The notes beneath the pieces are model-generated. The model was not told the origin of the DNA and searched no databases. It was given only the letters and a program-made list of their open reading frames with translations. A program made the position numbers and the translations under genes. DNA of 64,000 bases from NCBI GenBank assembly GCA_001299455.1, contig CYUK01000003.1, forward strand, positions 806,001 to 870,000. Direction: 5' to 3'. This document shows positions 7,552-18,840 of this stretch, piece after piece. Within the stretch, counting starts at the first letter, position 1. Each line of letters starts with the position of its first letter. Source of the DNA: Clostridiales bacterium SIT11. GTDB lineage: Bacteria; Bacillota; Clostridia; Tissierellales; Peptoniphilaceae.

Positions 7552-9111
7552 TTAGTCCTTGCTTACAGGAGCCAATTTTTGAGTCGTAGAAGCACGAAGC
7601 TTTAAGCCCTTGACATTTTTTCTTGTCCCGACAACTTGTTCTCCATTGGCAATATAAATCCATGGATGGTCCTTATCTACCAATTCTTGGGCCTTCTTAT
7701 AGAGGTCTTCCCTTTCCTTGCCATTCATCAGTTGGATAGCTTGGTCTAAGACTTTATCCACTTCTGGATTTTGGTAGAACATAAAGTTCGGTCCTTCTCC
7801 CATGTTTTTGGAATGGAAGGGAGAATACATGGCATAGTGGGGGTCTGCAATAGATGGATTCCAAGACATAATAAACATGTCGTGTTGGTTGTTTTTAAGA
7901 GCTTCCATATAGGCTCCCCATTCTAAGGTTGTGATGTCCACTTGAATGCCTAATTCTTGAAGCTGTGCTTGGACGATTTGGGCAATGTCTTGCCGTTGTT
8001 GGTTGTCATTGACATAAAGTTTTAGGTGACTTCCCTCTTTTAAACCAGCTTCTGCAAAAAGTTTCTTGGCCAGTTCAGGGTCATATTTAGCTGGCTTCAT
8101 TTGGTCTGAAGCACTGTAGATAATTTGTGGGTTGACAGGTCCTGTGGCCACCTTTCCCACACCTTGGTAGACGGTTTTTACAATTTCATCCATATTTAAA
8201 GCATGGGTCATGGCTTCTCTGGCCTTGGGATTGGCAAAGATGCCATTTTCATCGACTGTCAGACCTAGGAAGTGGACAGATTGGTCCATTTTCCGTAAAA
8301 GTTCTAGGTCCTTATTTTCTTCAATTTTTTTCACATCATTCGGAGCAATTTCATAGGCAATGTCCACACCGCCGCTTTCCAGCTCGATGAGACGGTTGTT
8401 GGCTTCTGGAATAATCCGAAATTCTACTTTTTCTGACTTTGCCTTGTCTCCATAATAGTCATCAAACCGAGTCAAGCTGATGCTTTGGAGCTTAGTCCAA
8501 GAATCAAACTTATAGGGGCCTGTTCCTACAGGGTTCTTCCCATAGTTGTCTCCGCCTTCTGTTACAGCCTTTTCATTTAAGATGGCCACAGCTGGATGGG
8601 CAAGAGCTGCTAAGAAGGACCCGTCGGGTTCTGTTAGCTTAAACTTTACCGTCTTGTCGTCCGGTGTTTCAAAAGAATTTTCATCTATTTTTTCGTAGAT
8701 ATAGGCATATTTTGTAGACTTCCGGGCCCTCTTTAAGGAAAAGACCACGTCACTGGCTTTTAAGGGGTCTCCGTTGTGGAACTTGACCCCGTCCTTTAAG
8801 TGGACAATAAAGCTTTGGGCATCAGGTTGTTCAATGGATTCAGCCAGGTCTTCTACCAGCTTTCCTTCTGAATCAAAATCCATGAGCTTGCTGTAAATTT
8901 GCGCCATAATACTTTCTGAATAGACGTCATTATAATTTTCCGGATCCAGGGTAATGGCATCTGCTGCAACGGCCACCTTTAACGTGGACGAATCTCCAGC
9001 CGCCGCCTGTCCTCCTTCTTGGTCTCCTCCTTGCTTGTTATTACTTCCACCACAAGCAGTTAAAACCATCACAAGGGCTAGGAAGAGCCCTGTAAGTTTT
9101 ATTTTCTTCAT
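7552..9111 (-). CDS. oppA: Peptide ABC importer, substrate-binding lipoprotein (SBP family 5)
   Basis: A 519-residue lipoprotein. ATG 9111 is chosen because it follows AAAGGAGGAAGGA; the in-frame upstream ATGs have no ribosome site. The signal peptide ends in the lipobox VLTACGG (lipidated Cys), followed by a flexible Gly/Gln/Asn-rich linker. The mature part shows the family-5 signature around GTGPYKFDSW and the DppA/OppA core (YAMYSPFHSKNMG near the C-terminus). It captures di- or oligopeptides outside the cell and delivers them to OppBC. First gene of the operon. Confidence 0.92.
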   Translation of the reverse strand: MKKIKLTGLFLALVMVLTACGGSNNKQGGDQEGGQAAAGDSSTLKVAVAADAITLDPENYNDVYSESIMAQIYSKLMDFDSEGKLVEDLAESIEQPDAQSFIVHLKDGVKFHNGDPLKASDVVFSLKRARKSTKYAYIYEKIDENSFETPDDKTVKFKLTEPDGSFLAALAHPAVAILNEKAVTEGGDNYGKNPVGTGPYKFDSWTKLQSISLTRFDDYYGDKAKSEKVEFRIIPEANNRLIELESGGVDIAYEIAPNDVKKIEENKDLELLRKMDQSVHFLGLTVDENGIFANPKAREAMTHALNMDEIVKTVYQGVGKVATGPVNPQIIYSASDQMKPAKYDPELAKKLFAEAGLKEGSHLKLYVNDNQQRQDIAQIVQAQLQELGIQVDITTLEWGAYMEALKNNQHDMFIMSWNPSIADPHYAMYSPFHSKNMGEGPNFMFYQNPEVDKVLDQAIQLMNGKEREDLYKKAQELVDKDHPWIYIANGEQVVGTRKNVKGLKLRASTTQKLAPVSKD

Positions 9112-9374
9112 TCCTTCCTCCTTTGCTAAAACAAACATCACATCAATCATGAGCCCCATTTCCCCTATAGCTTGCTTTTTAGGAAAGCTTCCATTTTTAA
9201 GGAGTTTTCAAATTTATTCTAAAATTTCTTTCTTTTTCTCTTGAAAAGAGAAGCTAAAAAAACACCTGGGGCTTTTCTTTTTATTTATACCCATTTTCTC
9301 AAGATTTAGTAAGAAAAGTTGATTTTTCTTTGGATTTTCTCTTTTTCAAGATTCCAAAACTTTCTATTTATAGC

Positions 9375-9402
9375 AAAATAGAGATGGCTCCATCTCTATT
9401 TT
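9375..9402 (-). terminator. Terminator downstream of murA
   Basis: A perfect 12-base stem AAAATAGAGATG / CATCTCTATTTT with a 4-base loop lies 13 bases past the murA stop. The rest of the 9112-9374 gap is the AT-rich oppA leader; a second small stem (TTCTCTT/AAGAGAA near 9237-9253) is too weak to call. Confidence 0.8.
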
Positions 9403-9414
9403 CCATCTCTTTAT

Positions 9415-10677
9415 TTATTCTTCCACTTCAATCCGGCGAATCTTGGCCCCTAGGCTCCGGAACTTGTCTTCAATGTGCTCATAGCCCCGATCAATATGAT
9501 AGATATCTCCCACTTCCGTCACGCCATCAGCTACAAGGCCTGCCAGGATTAAAGCGGCTCCAGCCCGTAAGTCTGTGGCCTTGACCTTGGCTCCTTTAAG
9601 TTTCTTGCCTCCAATAATCATAGCCAGGCGTTTATCTACGGAAATATCCGCCTTCATTTTTTTCAGCTCATCTACATGCATAAAGCGGTTTTCAAAAACT
9701 GTTTCTAAGGCCGTTGAAGTCCCTTGGCACTGGGTCATAAGGGCAATAAATTGGGCCTGCATATCTGTGGGAAAACCAGGATAGGGCAGGGTCTTAATGT
9801 CAATGGGCTTTAGGCTCTTGACTCCCCGTACCCGGACGGCATCGTCCATTTCATCAATAATACAGCCTGCTTCTCCTAGCTTGGCGATTACAGGTTTCAT
9901 ATGGGAGGAAATAATATTTTCTACTAAAACGTCTCCTCCAGTAATGGCTCCGGCCACCATCAAGGTGCCTGCTTCAATCCGGTCTGGAATAATGGTGTGG
10001 CGGGTGCCTCCCAGTTTTTCCACTCCCCGAATCCGGATGGTGGAGGTTCCGGCCCCAGAAACTCTGGCTCCTAGCTTGCTAAGAAAGCTAGCCAAGTCTA
10101 CAATTTCCGGCTCCATGGCGGCATTGTCAATAATGGTTTCTCCTTCTGCCAAGACAGCGGCCATCATAATATTTTCTGTGGCCCCTACAGAGGGAAAGTC
10201 CAGGTAGATTTTTCCCCCTCGAAGCTTGTCTGTATAGGCTTCAATATTTCCAATATCTTCCTCCACGGTCACCCCTAGAGCTCGAAAGCCCTTTAAGTGG
10301 AGGTCAATGGGCCGTGATCCAATGTTACACCCTCCTGGCAGGGAATTTTCTGTCCGGCCCATCCGGCCTAGAAGGGGGCCCATGACCAGGAAGGAGGCCC
10401 GCATTTTACTCATTAACTCGTACTTGGTTTTATAGTTATTTAACTTGGCTGCATTAATTTTTAATTGGCCAGGTCCCAGTTTTTCTACCTGGGCCCCTAG
10501 ACTTTCCAAAACTTGGCAAATAATTTCTACATCTTTTAGCTCAGGAACTTCTTCAAGGTAAATATCTTCTGTTCCCAATAGAGAGGCAGCCAGTATAGGT
10601 AGGGCTGCATTTTTTGCTCCGCTTACACGAACCCGTCCTTTTAAAGGCCCGCTGGGCATCACTTGAATTTTTTCCAC
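9415..10677 (-). CDS. murA: UDP-N-acetylglucosamine 1-carboxyvinyltransferase
   Basis: A 420-residue cytoplasmic enzyme that adds enolpyruvate from PEP to UDP-GlcNAc, the first committed step of peptidoglycan synthesis. Lys22 in GAKNAALP and the active-site loop PGGCNIGSRPIDLH with Cys117, the residue alkylated by fosfomycin, are present. Length is normal. The start is GTG 10677 behind GGGGAGATAGA. It lies just downstream of the ATP synthase operon but has its own promoter. Firmicutes often have two paralogues (MurA/MurZ); I cannot tell which this is. Confidence 0.95.
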   Translation of the reverse strand: MEKIQVMPSGPLKGRVRVSGAKNAALPILAASLLGTEDIYLEEVPELKDVEIICQVLESLGAQVEKLGPGQLKINAAKLNNYKTKYELMSKMRASFLVMGPLLGRMGRTENSLPGGCNIGSRPIDLHLKGFRALGVTVEEDIGNIEAYTDKLRGGKIYLDFPSVGATENIMMAAVLAEGETIIDNAAMEPEIVDLASFLSKLGARVSGAGTSTIRIRGVEKLGGTRHTIIPDRIEAGTLMVAGAITGGDVLVENIISSHMKPVIAKLGEAGCIIDEMDDAVRVRGVKSLKPIDIKTLPYPGFPTDMQAQFIALMTQCQGTSTALETVFENRFMHVDELKKMKADISVDKRLAMIIGGKKLKGAKVKATDLRAGAALILAGLVADGVTEVGDIYHIDRGYEHIEDKFRSLGAKIRRIEVEE

Positions 10678-10726
10678 TCTATCTCCCCTTTTATGATCAC
10701 TTCATGTGAACGTATTGTTTTTCTCT

Positions 10727-10735
10727 ATTATAGCA
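10727..10735 (-). promoter_or_regulatory. Extended -10 promoter of murA
   Basis: The minus strand carries TGC followed by TATAAT, an extended -10, with no good -35. Start of transcription would be near 10720, leaving a leader of about 43 bases. Confidence 0.6.
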
Positions 10736-10790
10736 TATGGAGGAAAGGCAAGGGAAGACTATTCCAGGAAAGGCTCTATTTTGGGAAAAG

Positions 10791-10815
10791 AAAAAGAAGT
10801 GACTTTTGTCACTTC
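10791..10815 (-). terminator. Terminator of the ATP synthase operon
   Basis: The minus-strand stem GAAGTGAC / GTCACTTC with loop AAAA is followed by TTTTTCTTTT. It starts 7 bases past the atpC stop. Confidence 0.85.
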
Positions 10816-10822
10816 CTCTTTC

Positions 10823-11218
10823 TTAATGTCCTGATACTCTCAAGCGGTTGAGGGCTCTTCTTAGGGCTGCTCGAGCCTTGGCGATTTCCATGTCACTGTC
10901 TGACCGCTCAATCCGGGTTTCTGCCCGTTCTTTGGCCTTTTTGGCCCTGGTCTTGTCAATTTCATGGCTCCATTCAAAGGCACTGGTCACAATGGTCACC
11001 TTGTTCTTTAGGTTGGTGAGATAGCCTTCATTAATGGTGGAATGCTTCCATTCTCCCTTTTCCGTTTGCACCCGTAAAACACCGATGCCTAGGGGGGTTA
11101 CCAGGGGAGCCGTCCCTTCCATAAAAGCCAGGTCTCCTTCAATGCCCCGGACAATGACTTTCTTCACTTCATTTTCATAGGTATTCCCTTCAGGAGTGAC
11201 GATCTCTAGTTTGACCAT
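10823..11218 (-). CDS. atpC: F-type ATP synthase epsilon subunit
   Basis: A 131-residue protein with the N-terminal beta-sandwich (LEIVTPEGNTYENEV, GDLAFMEGTAPLVTPLGIGVLRV) and the C-terminal two-helix region (EKRA-like KAKERAETR, ending ALRRALNRLRVSGH). It belongs to the F1 central stalk and can inhibit ATP hydrolysis. Last gene of the operon, starting 1 base after the atpD stop, with AGGAGGCATAAG before the ATG. Confidence 0.95.
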   Translation of the reverse strand: MVKLEIVTPEGNTYENEVKKVIVRGIEGDLAFMEGTAPLVTPLGIGVLRVQTEKGEWKHSTINEGYLTNLKNKVTIVTSAFEWSHEIDKTRAKKAKERAETRIERSDSDMEIAKARAALRRALNRLRVSGH

Positions 11219-11219
11219 C

Positions 11220-12728
<1,509 letters not shown>

Positions 12729-12738
12729 CTACTCCTTT

Positions 12739-13617
12739 CTAGCTCAAGGCGTCGGCACCGGAGACAATTTCTGTAATTTCATTGGTAATTTCTGCTTGTC
12801 TTGCCCGGTTGTAATTCGTTTGTAAGTCATCAATCATATCATTGGCATTGTCTGTGGCATTTTCCATGGCAATCCGCCGGGAAGCTTGCTCACTGGCAGA
12901 GGCTTCAATTAAGGCCCCAAAAATAGCCGAATTTAAATACATGGGAATTAAATAATCCAAAACCCCTGTTGTAGACGGTTCAAATTCAATCAGATCTCGA
13001 TAACCTTCTTGCTTTTCACCGTCCTCTTTCCCTTCAGAGGGAGCTTGAAGTTTTTCTGTTGGCAAAAGACGAATCTTTTCCGGCATGGAAGAAAGGGTAC
13101 TTTCAAACTCTGTATAAATTAAAATAATTTCATCAATTTCCTTCTTCCGGTAGAGATTTATGGCTTCATCTCCCAAACTTTGGGCGTCATCGAAGCTGGG
13201 TCTTTCACTTAAGCCAACAAAATCCTGGTGAATGGTAAAGCCTCTCTTGGAAAAATGGTCCTTGGCCTTGGTTCCCACCACCATAAGGAGGGGTTCTGAG
13301 TCTCTTTCCTTCATGGCTTGGTGGGCAAGTTGGATGACATTGGCATTATAGCCTCCAGCCAAGCCCCGGTCTGAAGTGACCACAATATACAAGGACTTTT
13401 TAATGGGTCTTTCTTCCAAAAGAGGATGCCCTCCCCCTGTATACTGGAGGATGTCATTAATATTTTCCAAGACCGTCGTATAGTAGGGTCTGGATTGTTT
13501 TAAAGAGGTCCGCGCCTTTTGTAGTTTTGCTGTCGCCACAAGTTCCATGGCATTGGTAATCTGACGAATACTTTGAATGCCTCGGATCCTGCGCTTTATT
13601 TCTCGCATTTGTGCCAT
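12739..13617 (-). CDS. atpG: F-type ATP synthase gamma subunit
   Basis: The 292-residue rotor shaft. The N-terminal coiled coil MREIKRRIRGIQSIRQITNAM and the C-terminal signature around SEQASRRIAMENATDNANDMI are typical. A low-complexity charged insert (PSEGKEDGEKQEG, about 200-212) sits in the globular domain, where family members vary. It starts 8 bases after atpA. Confidence 0.95.
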   Translation of the reverse strand: MAQMREIKRRIRGIQSIRQITNAMELVATAKLQKARTSLKQSRPYYTTVLENINDILQYTGGGHPLLEERPIKKSLYIVVTSDRGLAGGYNANVIQLAHQAMKERDSEPLLMVVGTKAKDHFSKRGFTIHQDFVGLSERPSFDDAQSLGDEAINLYRKKEIDEIILIYTEFESTLSSMPEKIRLLPTEKLQAPSEGKEDGEKQEGYRDLIEFEPSTTGVLDYLIPMYLNSAIFGALIEASASEQASRRIAMENATDNANDMIDDLQTNYNRARQAEITNEITEIVSGADALS

Positions 13618-13625
13618 AAAATCAC

Positions 13626-15125
13626 CTAAAAGGCCTTTTTGAATTCTTCAATAGCCCCTTTTAAAGTGGACTCTATTTCTTCTGTTAATTCCTCTTGGTC
13701 ATGAATGGCCTTTAGCAGGTCTTCATGGTTGTTGTGGAGGTAGTTTAAAAGTTCCTCTTCAAAGCGGTCTACCTTGCTGACAGGCAGGTCTAATAGGTAG
13801 CCTTTTTCTCCGGCATAAAGAATGGCAACTTCTTCTGCCAAGGACAGGGGCTTGTATTGGGATTGACGTAAAACCCGCATCATCCGTTCCCCTTGGTCTA
13901 GGGACCGTTTGGTTTCCGGATCAAGCTCTGACCCAAATTGGGCAAATCCTTCCAAGTCCCGGTAGGTGGCAAGTTCCAACTTTAATTGGCTGCCAAGTTT
14001 TTTAATGGCCTTGGTTTGGGCTTCCCCACCAACCCGAGAAACAGACAAACCTGTATTAATAGCTGGTCTTTGTCCAGCAAAGAACAATTCTGTTTCAAGG
14101 AAAATTTGTCCATCTGTAATGGAAATTACATTGGTTGGAATATAGGCAGAAATATCTCCTGCTTGGGTTTCAATAATGGGCAGGGCTGTAATGGACCCGC
14201 CTCCGTATTCCTCACTCATTTTCGCTGCCCGTTCCAGGAGCCTGGAGTGGAGGTAGAAAACATCTCCAGGATAGGCTTCCCGTCCCGGTGGTCTCCTTAA
14301 TAATAGGGACATGGTCCGGTAGGCTACAGCATGCTTAGAAAGGTCATCGTAGACAATCAAAACATCCTTTCCTTGGGCCATGAATTCTTCTGCCATGGTG
14401 ACTCCGGCATAGGGCGCAATATATTGGACTGGGGCCAATTCACTGGCTGTCGCTGCTACGACAATGGTGTGGTCCATGGCATCAAACCGTTCCAGGGTGT
14501 CTACAATTTGGGCCACACTGGATTGTTTTTGGCCTATGGCCACATAAATACAAATGACCCCTGTATCTTTTTGGTTAATAATGGCGTCCACGGCAATAGC
14601 GGTTTTTCCAGTTTGCCGGTCTCCAATAATTAACTCCCTTTGTCCCCGTCCTATGGGGAAGAGGGCATCAATGGATTTAATCCCTGTTTGAAGGGGTTCA
14701 TTTACACTTTGCCGGGTGATGACACCAGGGGCAATTTTTTCAATGGGCATGGTTTTTTCATACTTAATGTCTCCCCGCCCATCAATGGGTTGACCAAGGG
14801 CATTGACCACCCGGCCAATTAATCCGTCTCCTACAGGAACTTGCATAACTCTTCCTGTCCGTTTGACGGTATCTCCCTCTTTAATATCGGCAGAACTTAG
14901 GAGAACAACCCCTATATTATCTTCTTCTAAGTTTTGTGCCATTCCGTATACGCCATCTTGGAATTCAATAAGCTCTCCAGCCTTGGCGTTTCTAAGACCA
15001 AAAGTACGAGCAATCCCATCGCCTACTTCTAAGACGATACCGACTTCCTCCATCTCCAGGTCCATGTCATAATTTTTTATTTGCTCTTTAATTACAGCAC
15101 TGATTTCTTCAGAACGTAGCTCCAT
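13626..15125 (-). CDS. atpA: F-type ATP synthase alpha subunit
   Basis: A 499-residue non-catalytic nucleotide-binding subunit of the F1 head. Walker [29 protein letters not shown] and the arginine-finger region [11 protein letters not shown] (here [17 protein letters not shown]) are present. Length and order are normal; it lies 19 bases downstream of atpH. Confidence 0.96.
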   Translation of the reverse strand: MELRSEEISAVIKEQIKNYDMDLEMEEVGIVLEVGDGIARTFGLRNAKAGELIEFQDGVYGMAQNLEEDNIGVVLLSSADIKEGDTVKRTGRVMQVPVGDGLIGRVVNALGQPIDGRGDIKYEKTMPIEKIAPGVITRQSVNEPLQTGIKSIDALFPIGRGQRELIIGDRQTGKTAIAVDAIINQKDTGVICIYVAIGQKQSSVAQIVDTLERFDAMDHTIVVAATASELAPVQYIAPYAGVTMAEEFMAQGKDVLIVYDDLSKHAVAYRTMSLLLRRPPGREAYPGDVFYLHSRLLERAAKMSEEYGGGSITALPIIETQAGDISAYIPTNVISITDGQIFLETELFFAGQRPAINTGLSVSRVGGEAQTKAIKKLGSQLKLELATYRDLEGFAQFGSELDPETKRSLDQGERMMRVLRQSQYKPLSLAEEVAILYAGEKGYLLDLPVSKVDRFEEELLNYLHNNHEDLLKAIHDQEELTEEIESTLKGAIEEFKKAF

Positions 15126-15144
15126 TTCCTCACCTCGTTTTCAT

Positions 15145-15678
15145 CTACCGCGTCAATTCATAGCGCAGACTTTCTAGCTTTTTGGCAATGGACCGGTCAA
15201 GCCGCCGTCCCTCCATATCTAGAACAAGCCCTCCCATAATGGACGGGTCAATACGCTCTTCTAGGCGAATATTGGTTCTTAGTCTTTTAGCTAAAAATTT
15301 TGTGATTTTCCTTCTTTGTGTATCGTTTAAAGGAATGGTGGTGGTTACTGTTACCTTTTGCACCCTTGTATAGGCGTCCAATAACTTTTCATAGTTTTCT
15401 ACAATATCTTGAAAATAAGCTTCTCTTCGCTTATCAAAGATGACGAATAAGAAATTTTTCATTTCTTGACTGATCTCATCGCCAAAGAGTTGTATAATAA
15501 CTTCCTTTTTATCCTTACTATCCACTTCTGGATGGTCCAAGAAAAGTTTTAATTCCGGTACCTTTTGAAGGGTTTTCGTGACCAGGCGGAGTTCCTGCAA
15601 GATTTCCTCCTGCATTTCTCTTTCCCTAGCCACATCAAAGAGCGCAACTCCATATTTTTCCGCGACTAGATTATACAT
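15145..15678 (-). CDS. atpH: F-type ATP synthase delta subunit
   Basis: A 177-residue peripheral-stalk protein linking F1 to subunit b. It has the OSCP-type six-helix N-terminus (VAEKYGVALFDVA) and the C-terminal signature RIDPSIMGGLVLDMEGRRLD. ATG 15678 overlaps the last codons of atpF and has GGAG at proper spacing; upstream in-frame ATGs lie deeper in atpF. Confidence 0.93.
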   Translation of the reverse strand: MYNLVAEKYGVALFDVAREREMQEEILQELRLVTKTLQKVPELKLFLDHPEVDSKDKKEVIIQLFGDEISQEMKNFLFVIFDKRREAYFQDIVENYEKLLDAYTRVQKVTVTTTIPLNDTQRRKITKFLAKRLRTNIRLEERIDPSIMGGLVLDMEGRRLDRSIAKKLESLRYELTR

Positions 15679-16174
15679 GGCCTTGCTCCAAATCATCAAT
15701 GACTTGATTCATAATCTGTTGGTTTTTTTCTTCGTTCATTTTTTCTTCAATAATGCGTTCAGCTATAGAGACAGCAAGGTTTCCTGCCTCTTCTTTTAAA
15801 TCCTTCATAGCAATTTCTTTTTCTTGAAGGATTTGTTCCTTTGCTTTTTCTACCAGGTGGTCGGCCTTCTTTTGGCCATCTTCCTTGTAGGTTTTTTCTA
15901 TTTCACGCCCGCGATTTCTGGCATTTTCTAAAATTTCTTCTGCTTCCTTTTTTGAAGAAGAAAGCTTTTCTTGGTATTCTTGGCGCAAGGACTCTGCTTG
16001 CTCCCGTTCTTTTTCGGCTTCCTCAATTTGTCCGTGGACATAATTTTTTCTTTTTTCTAAAAACTCCATCATGGGTTTGTAGACAAAATGACGGATGATT
16101 AAAAATAAAATTAGGGTAGCAACCCATTGTGCAATTAAATTGCCAAGATCGGGAACGACAAAAACATCAACCAT
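15671..16174 (-). CDS. atpF: F-type ATP synthase subunit b
   Basis: A 167-residue protein with one N-terminal membrane helix (LIAQWVATLILFLIIRHFVY) and a long charged coiled coil to the C-terminus, the dimeric stator stalk. It overlaps atpH by 8 bases. Only one b-type gene is present, so the stalk should be a homodimer. Confidence 0.94.
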   Translation of the reverse strand: MVDVFVVPDLGNLIAQWVATLILFLIIRHFVYKPMMEFLEKRKNYVHGQIEEAEKEREQAESLRQEYQEKLSSSKKEAEEILENARNRGREIEKTYKEDGQKKADHLVEKAKEQILQEKEIAMKDLKEEAGNLAVSIAERIIEEKMNEEKNQQIMNQVIDDLEQGHV

Positions 16175-16196
16175 GTTTTACCTCCCAGTAAGTTCT

Positions 16197-16487
<291 letters not shown>

Positions 16488-17195
16488 CTATTCCTTTTCA
16501 TTTACTTCAGCCATATTTCCATTAATATAACTCATTGACAACATAACAAAGATTAAACTTTGTAGTACCCCTGAAAAAACGTCGAAATACCCATGAAGGG
16601 GCGCAGCAACCACAGGTGCTAGATATCGACTTAAATGGTTCATTCCTTGGTAGACGAGGCTCATAATTAAGGCCCCGCTGAGAATGTTTCCGAAAAGCCG
16701 GAAACTCAAAGAGATTGGATTTGCAATTTCCCCAATAATATTAATTGGTGTAAGGATTGCAATCGGTTCCGTGTACTGTTTGAAATAGCCTAGGACACCC
16801 TTTGTTTTAAGACTGAAAAAGTGAATTAAAACGAAAGTAATGAGGGCCAGGGCTAGGGTCACATTGTAGTCCGATGTAGGCGCCGTTAAACCAGTAAGCC
16901 CCCATAAGTTTGCCACAAGTAAGTAAACACCTATGGTCATCATATAGGGAGCAAAGCCTAGGTTGTGCTTGCCCATGGACTGGATTGTTAGAGAATTTAT
17001 TCCTTCGACAGCAATTTCGACCCAGTGAAGAAGTCCCTTGGGTTTCTCAAAGGGGTCTGCCTTTTTGATTTTGGAATAAATATAGAGACTGAGAATCCCT
17101 AAAACCACTACAATCAGGTAGGTATTTAAAACACTTTCATGAATCCAAATATCCTTTTGACTTAAATGGATGAAGAGTCCTCGTTTTTGCTCCAT
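16488..17195 (-). CDS. atpB: F-type ATP synthase subunit a
   Basis: A 235-residue membrane stator carrying the ion half-channels. The essential Arg lies in the helix ANPISLSFRLFGNILSG. About five to six helices are predicted. ATG 17195 follows GGGAGGTCAAGA; the longer frame reaches further into atpI and has no ribosome site. It overlaps atpI by 34 bases. Confidence 0.94.
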   Translation of the reverse strand: MEQKRGLFIHLSQKDIWIHESVLNTYLIVVVLGILSLYIYSKIKKADPFEKPKGLLHWVEIAVEGINSLTIQSMGKHNLGFAPYMMTIGVYLLVANLWGLTGLTAPTSDYNVTLALALITFVLIHFFSLKTKGVLGYFKQYTEPIAILTPINIIGEIANPISLSFRLFGNILSGALIMSLVYQGMNHLSRYLAPVVAAPLHGYFDVFSGVLQSLIFVMLSMSYINGNMAEVNEKE

Positions 17196-17566
17196 TCTTG
17201 ACCTCCCTTCTGTCTTTTTGGCCACAAATGGATAAAATAGATGGCAAGTTTTATTGATAGGAGGGCAAGGGCCGTTGTCGCGAAACTTAAATAGTCTGCC
17301 AAGGCGGCAACTGTCAAGGTCATCCCGTAGATGAGATACCTGACCACATAGCCCATAAAGGCCCGGGTCTTTCCTTTTTCAGGGCTTTGGTCCAATAGCC
17401 GGTTGATATTTAAATAATTGGCTATAAAGAGCAAAATATTAATACTCCCTCCAAAGCATAGGCCCAAGACATAGGGCTTGGGATTTTTGACAAAAAGAAA
17501 TAGGAGCCCAGCGCAGATGAAATTAAATGCCAAGGCCACCAAAATATATGGTCTCAGCATTTTCAT
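17162..17566 (-). CDS. atpI: ATP synthase subunit I (AtpI-like membrane protein)
   Basis: A 134-residue protein with four predicted membrane helices (YILVALAFNFICAGLLFLFV at the start). By family it assists c-ring assembly or magnesium supply. It overlaps atpZ by 4 bases (ATGA). Sequence is weakly conserved, as usual for this subunit; the call rests on position and topology. Confidence 0.8.
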   Translation of the reverse strand: MKMLRPYILVALAFNFICAGLLFLFVKNPKPYVLGLCFGGSINILLFIANYLNINRLLDQSPEKGKTRAFMGYVVRYLIYGMTLTVAALADYLSFATTALALLSIKLAIYFIHLWPKRQKGGQEWSKNEDSSSI

Positions 17567-17766
17567 TGGTCTTTTCTCCCAAGGCGAAATACCTGAGAAA
17601 AGCCTGCGCCGACTCCTATTACAATAAAGAGGATTAAGACAATCCCTCTCCCTTGTATTTTTTTGTCAATATAGTTTCCAACCAAGGTGCAAAGCAAAAT
17701 GGGCACAACGATGTTCAAACCAAGTTGTGTGATTTGTCCCAATGCATTTAAGGTTTTGCGATCCAT
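17563..17766 (-). CDS. atpZ: AtpZ-like small membrane protein, first gene of the atp operon
   Basis: A 67-residue protein with two membrane helices (LNIVVPILLCTLVGNYI and GIVLILFIVIGVGAGF), the AtpZ/AtpI-type layout. ATG 17766 follows GGAGTGAGCAAA. A longer frame to 17826 would begin upstream of the predicted transcription start, so it is rejected. Confidence 0.8.
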   Translation of the reverse strand: MDRKTLNALGQITQLGLNIVVPILLCTLVGNYIDKKIQGRGIVLILFIVIGVGAGFSQVFRLGRKDQ

Positions 17767-17797
17767 TTTGCTCACTCCTATCCTTACCAATACCTTT

Positions 17798-17826
17798 ATT
17801 TTACCTGTTATTTTATTAAAGTGCAA
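17798..17826 (-). promoter_or_regulatory. Promoter of the ATP synthase operon
   Basis: On the minus strand TTGCAC (17821-17826), 17 bases and TAAAAT (17798-17803). Transcription would start near 17791, 25 bases before the atpZ start codon. Confidence 0.7.
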
Positions 17827-17903
17827 CCTGATTTAAAAAGTTAAATATTTCTTTCGATAAATCGATTTTTTCATAAAATACAGGGTTCAAGTAAGGACTT
17901 GAT

Positions 17904-17945
17904 AAAAAAACTGTGGCAGACAAGGAACGCCCTTGTGTGCCACAG
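17904..17945 (-). terminator. Terminator of thl-crt-hbd
   Basis: A long minus-strand hairpin begins ACTGTGGCA and returns TGCCACAGT, extended by the ACAAGG/CCTTGT pairing, then TTTTTTT. It begins about 10 bases past the hbd stop. Confidence 0.9.
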
Positions 17946-17955
17946 TGGATACTTT

Positions 17956-18798
17956 TTACTTGCTGTAGTCGTAGAAGCCCTTACCAGTTTTACGGCCTAA
18001 AAGTCCAGCACGAACCATCTTCTTTAGAAGTGGATGAGCCCGGTATTTAGAATCACCGTATTCAGTGTAAAGAACGTCCATAATAGCTAGGCAAACATCA
18101 AGACCAATTAAGTCCCCTAATTCCAAGGGTCCCATTGGATGGTTGGCACCAAGTTTCATAGCTGTATCAATGTCTTCTGCAGAAGCTACGCCATCAGCAT
18201 AGATTCCAATTCCTTCGTTTACTAGAGGAATTAAAATACGGTTTACAACAAATCCAGGAGCTTCTTCAACTTGTACTGGAGTCTTGCCAATTTCTTTTGC
18301 AAGATCAATAATGAATTGGTTGGTTTCATCAGAAGTAACCATTCCACGGATAACTTCAACTAATTTCATCATTGGAACTGGGTTAAAGAAGTGCATTCCA
18401 ATAACTTTTTCTGGGCGTTTTGTTGCAGCCCCAATATCTGTAATAGATAGGGAAGAAGTGTTGGAAGCTAAGATTGTTTTTTCGTCACAAACGGCACAAA
18501 GGTCAGCAAAAATTTGTTTTTTAATCTTTGCGTTTTCTGTAGCTGCTTCAATAACTAGGTCACAGTCTTTTACATCTTCAAGTTTTTCTGTTGTTGTAAT
18601 CCGGTCTAAGATGGCTTTCTTTTCATCTTCAGTCATCCGTTCTTTTTTGACATTCCGGCTTAGGTTCTTGTCAATAGTTTGAACAGCTTTTTCAAGTTGT
18701 TCTGGGGCAATATCCCGGATAATAACATCATGTTTTGTTGCTAGGGCTTGGGCAATCCCAGATCCCATAGTACCTGATCCAATAACTCCAATTTTCAT
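17956..18798 (-). CDS. hbd: 3-hydroxybutyryl-CoA dehydrogenase
   Basis: A 280-residue cytoplasmic enzyme reducing acetoacetyl-CoA to 3-hydroxybutyryl-CoA with NAD(P)H. The Rossmann motif [14 protein letters not shown] opens the protein; the catalytic His lies in [11 protein letters not shown], with Asn in the NPV motif, and the C-terminal domain carries [15 protein letters not shown]. Length is that of clostridial Hbd. Third gene of the operon. The bcd-etfBA genes that usually join this set are not in the window. Confidence 0.95.
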   Translation of the reverse strand: MKIGVIGSGTMGSGIAQALATKHDVIIRDIAPEQLEKAVQTIDKNLSRNVKKERMTEDEKKAILDRITTTEKLEDVKDCDLVIEAATENAKIKKQIFADLCAVCDEKTILASNTSSLSITDIGAATKRPEKVIGMHFFNPVPMMKLVEVIRGMVTSDETNQFIIDLAKEIGKTPVQVEEAPGFVVNRILIPLVNEGIGIYADGVASAEDIDTAMKLGANHPMGPLELGDLIGLDVCLAIMDVLYTEYGDSKYRAHPLLKKMVRAGLLGRKTGKGFYDYSK

Positions 18799-18840
18799 TT
18801 CTATCGTCCTCCTTTAGAACTTAAATTTTCCTTTATTCGA

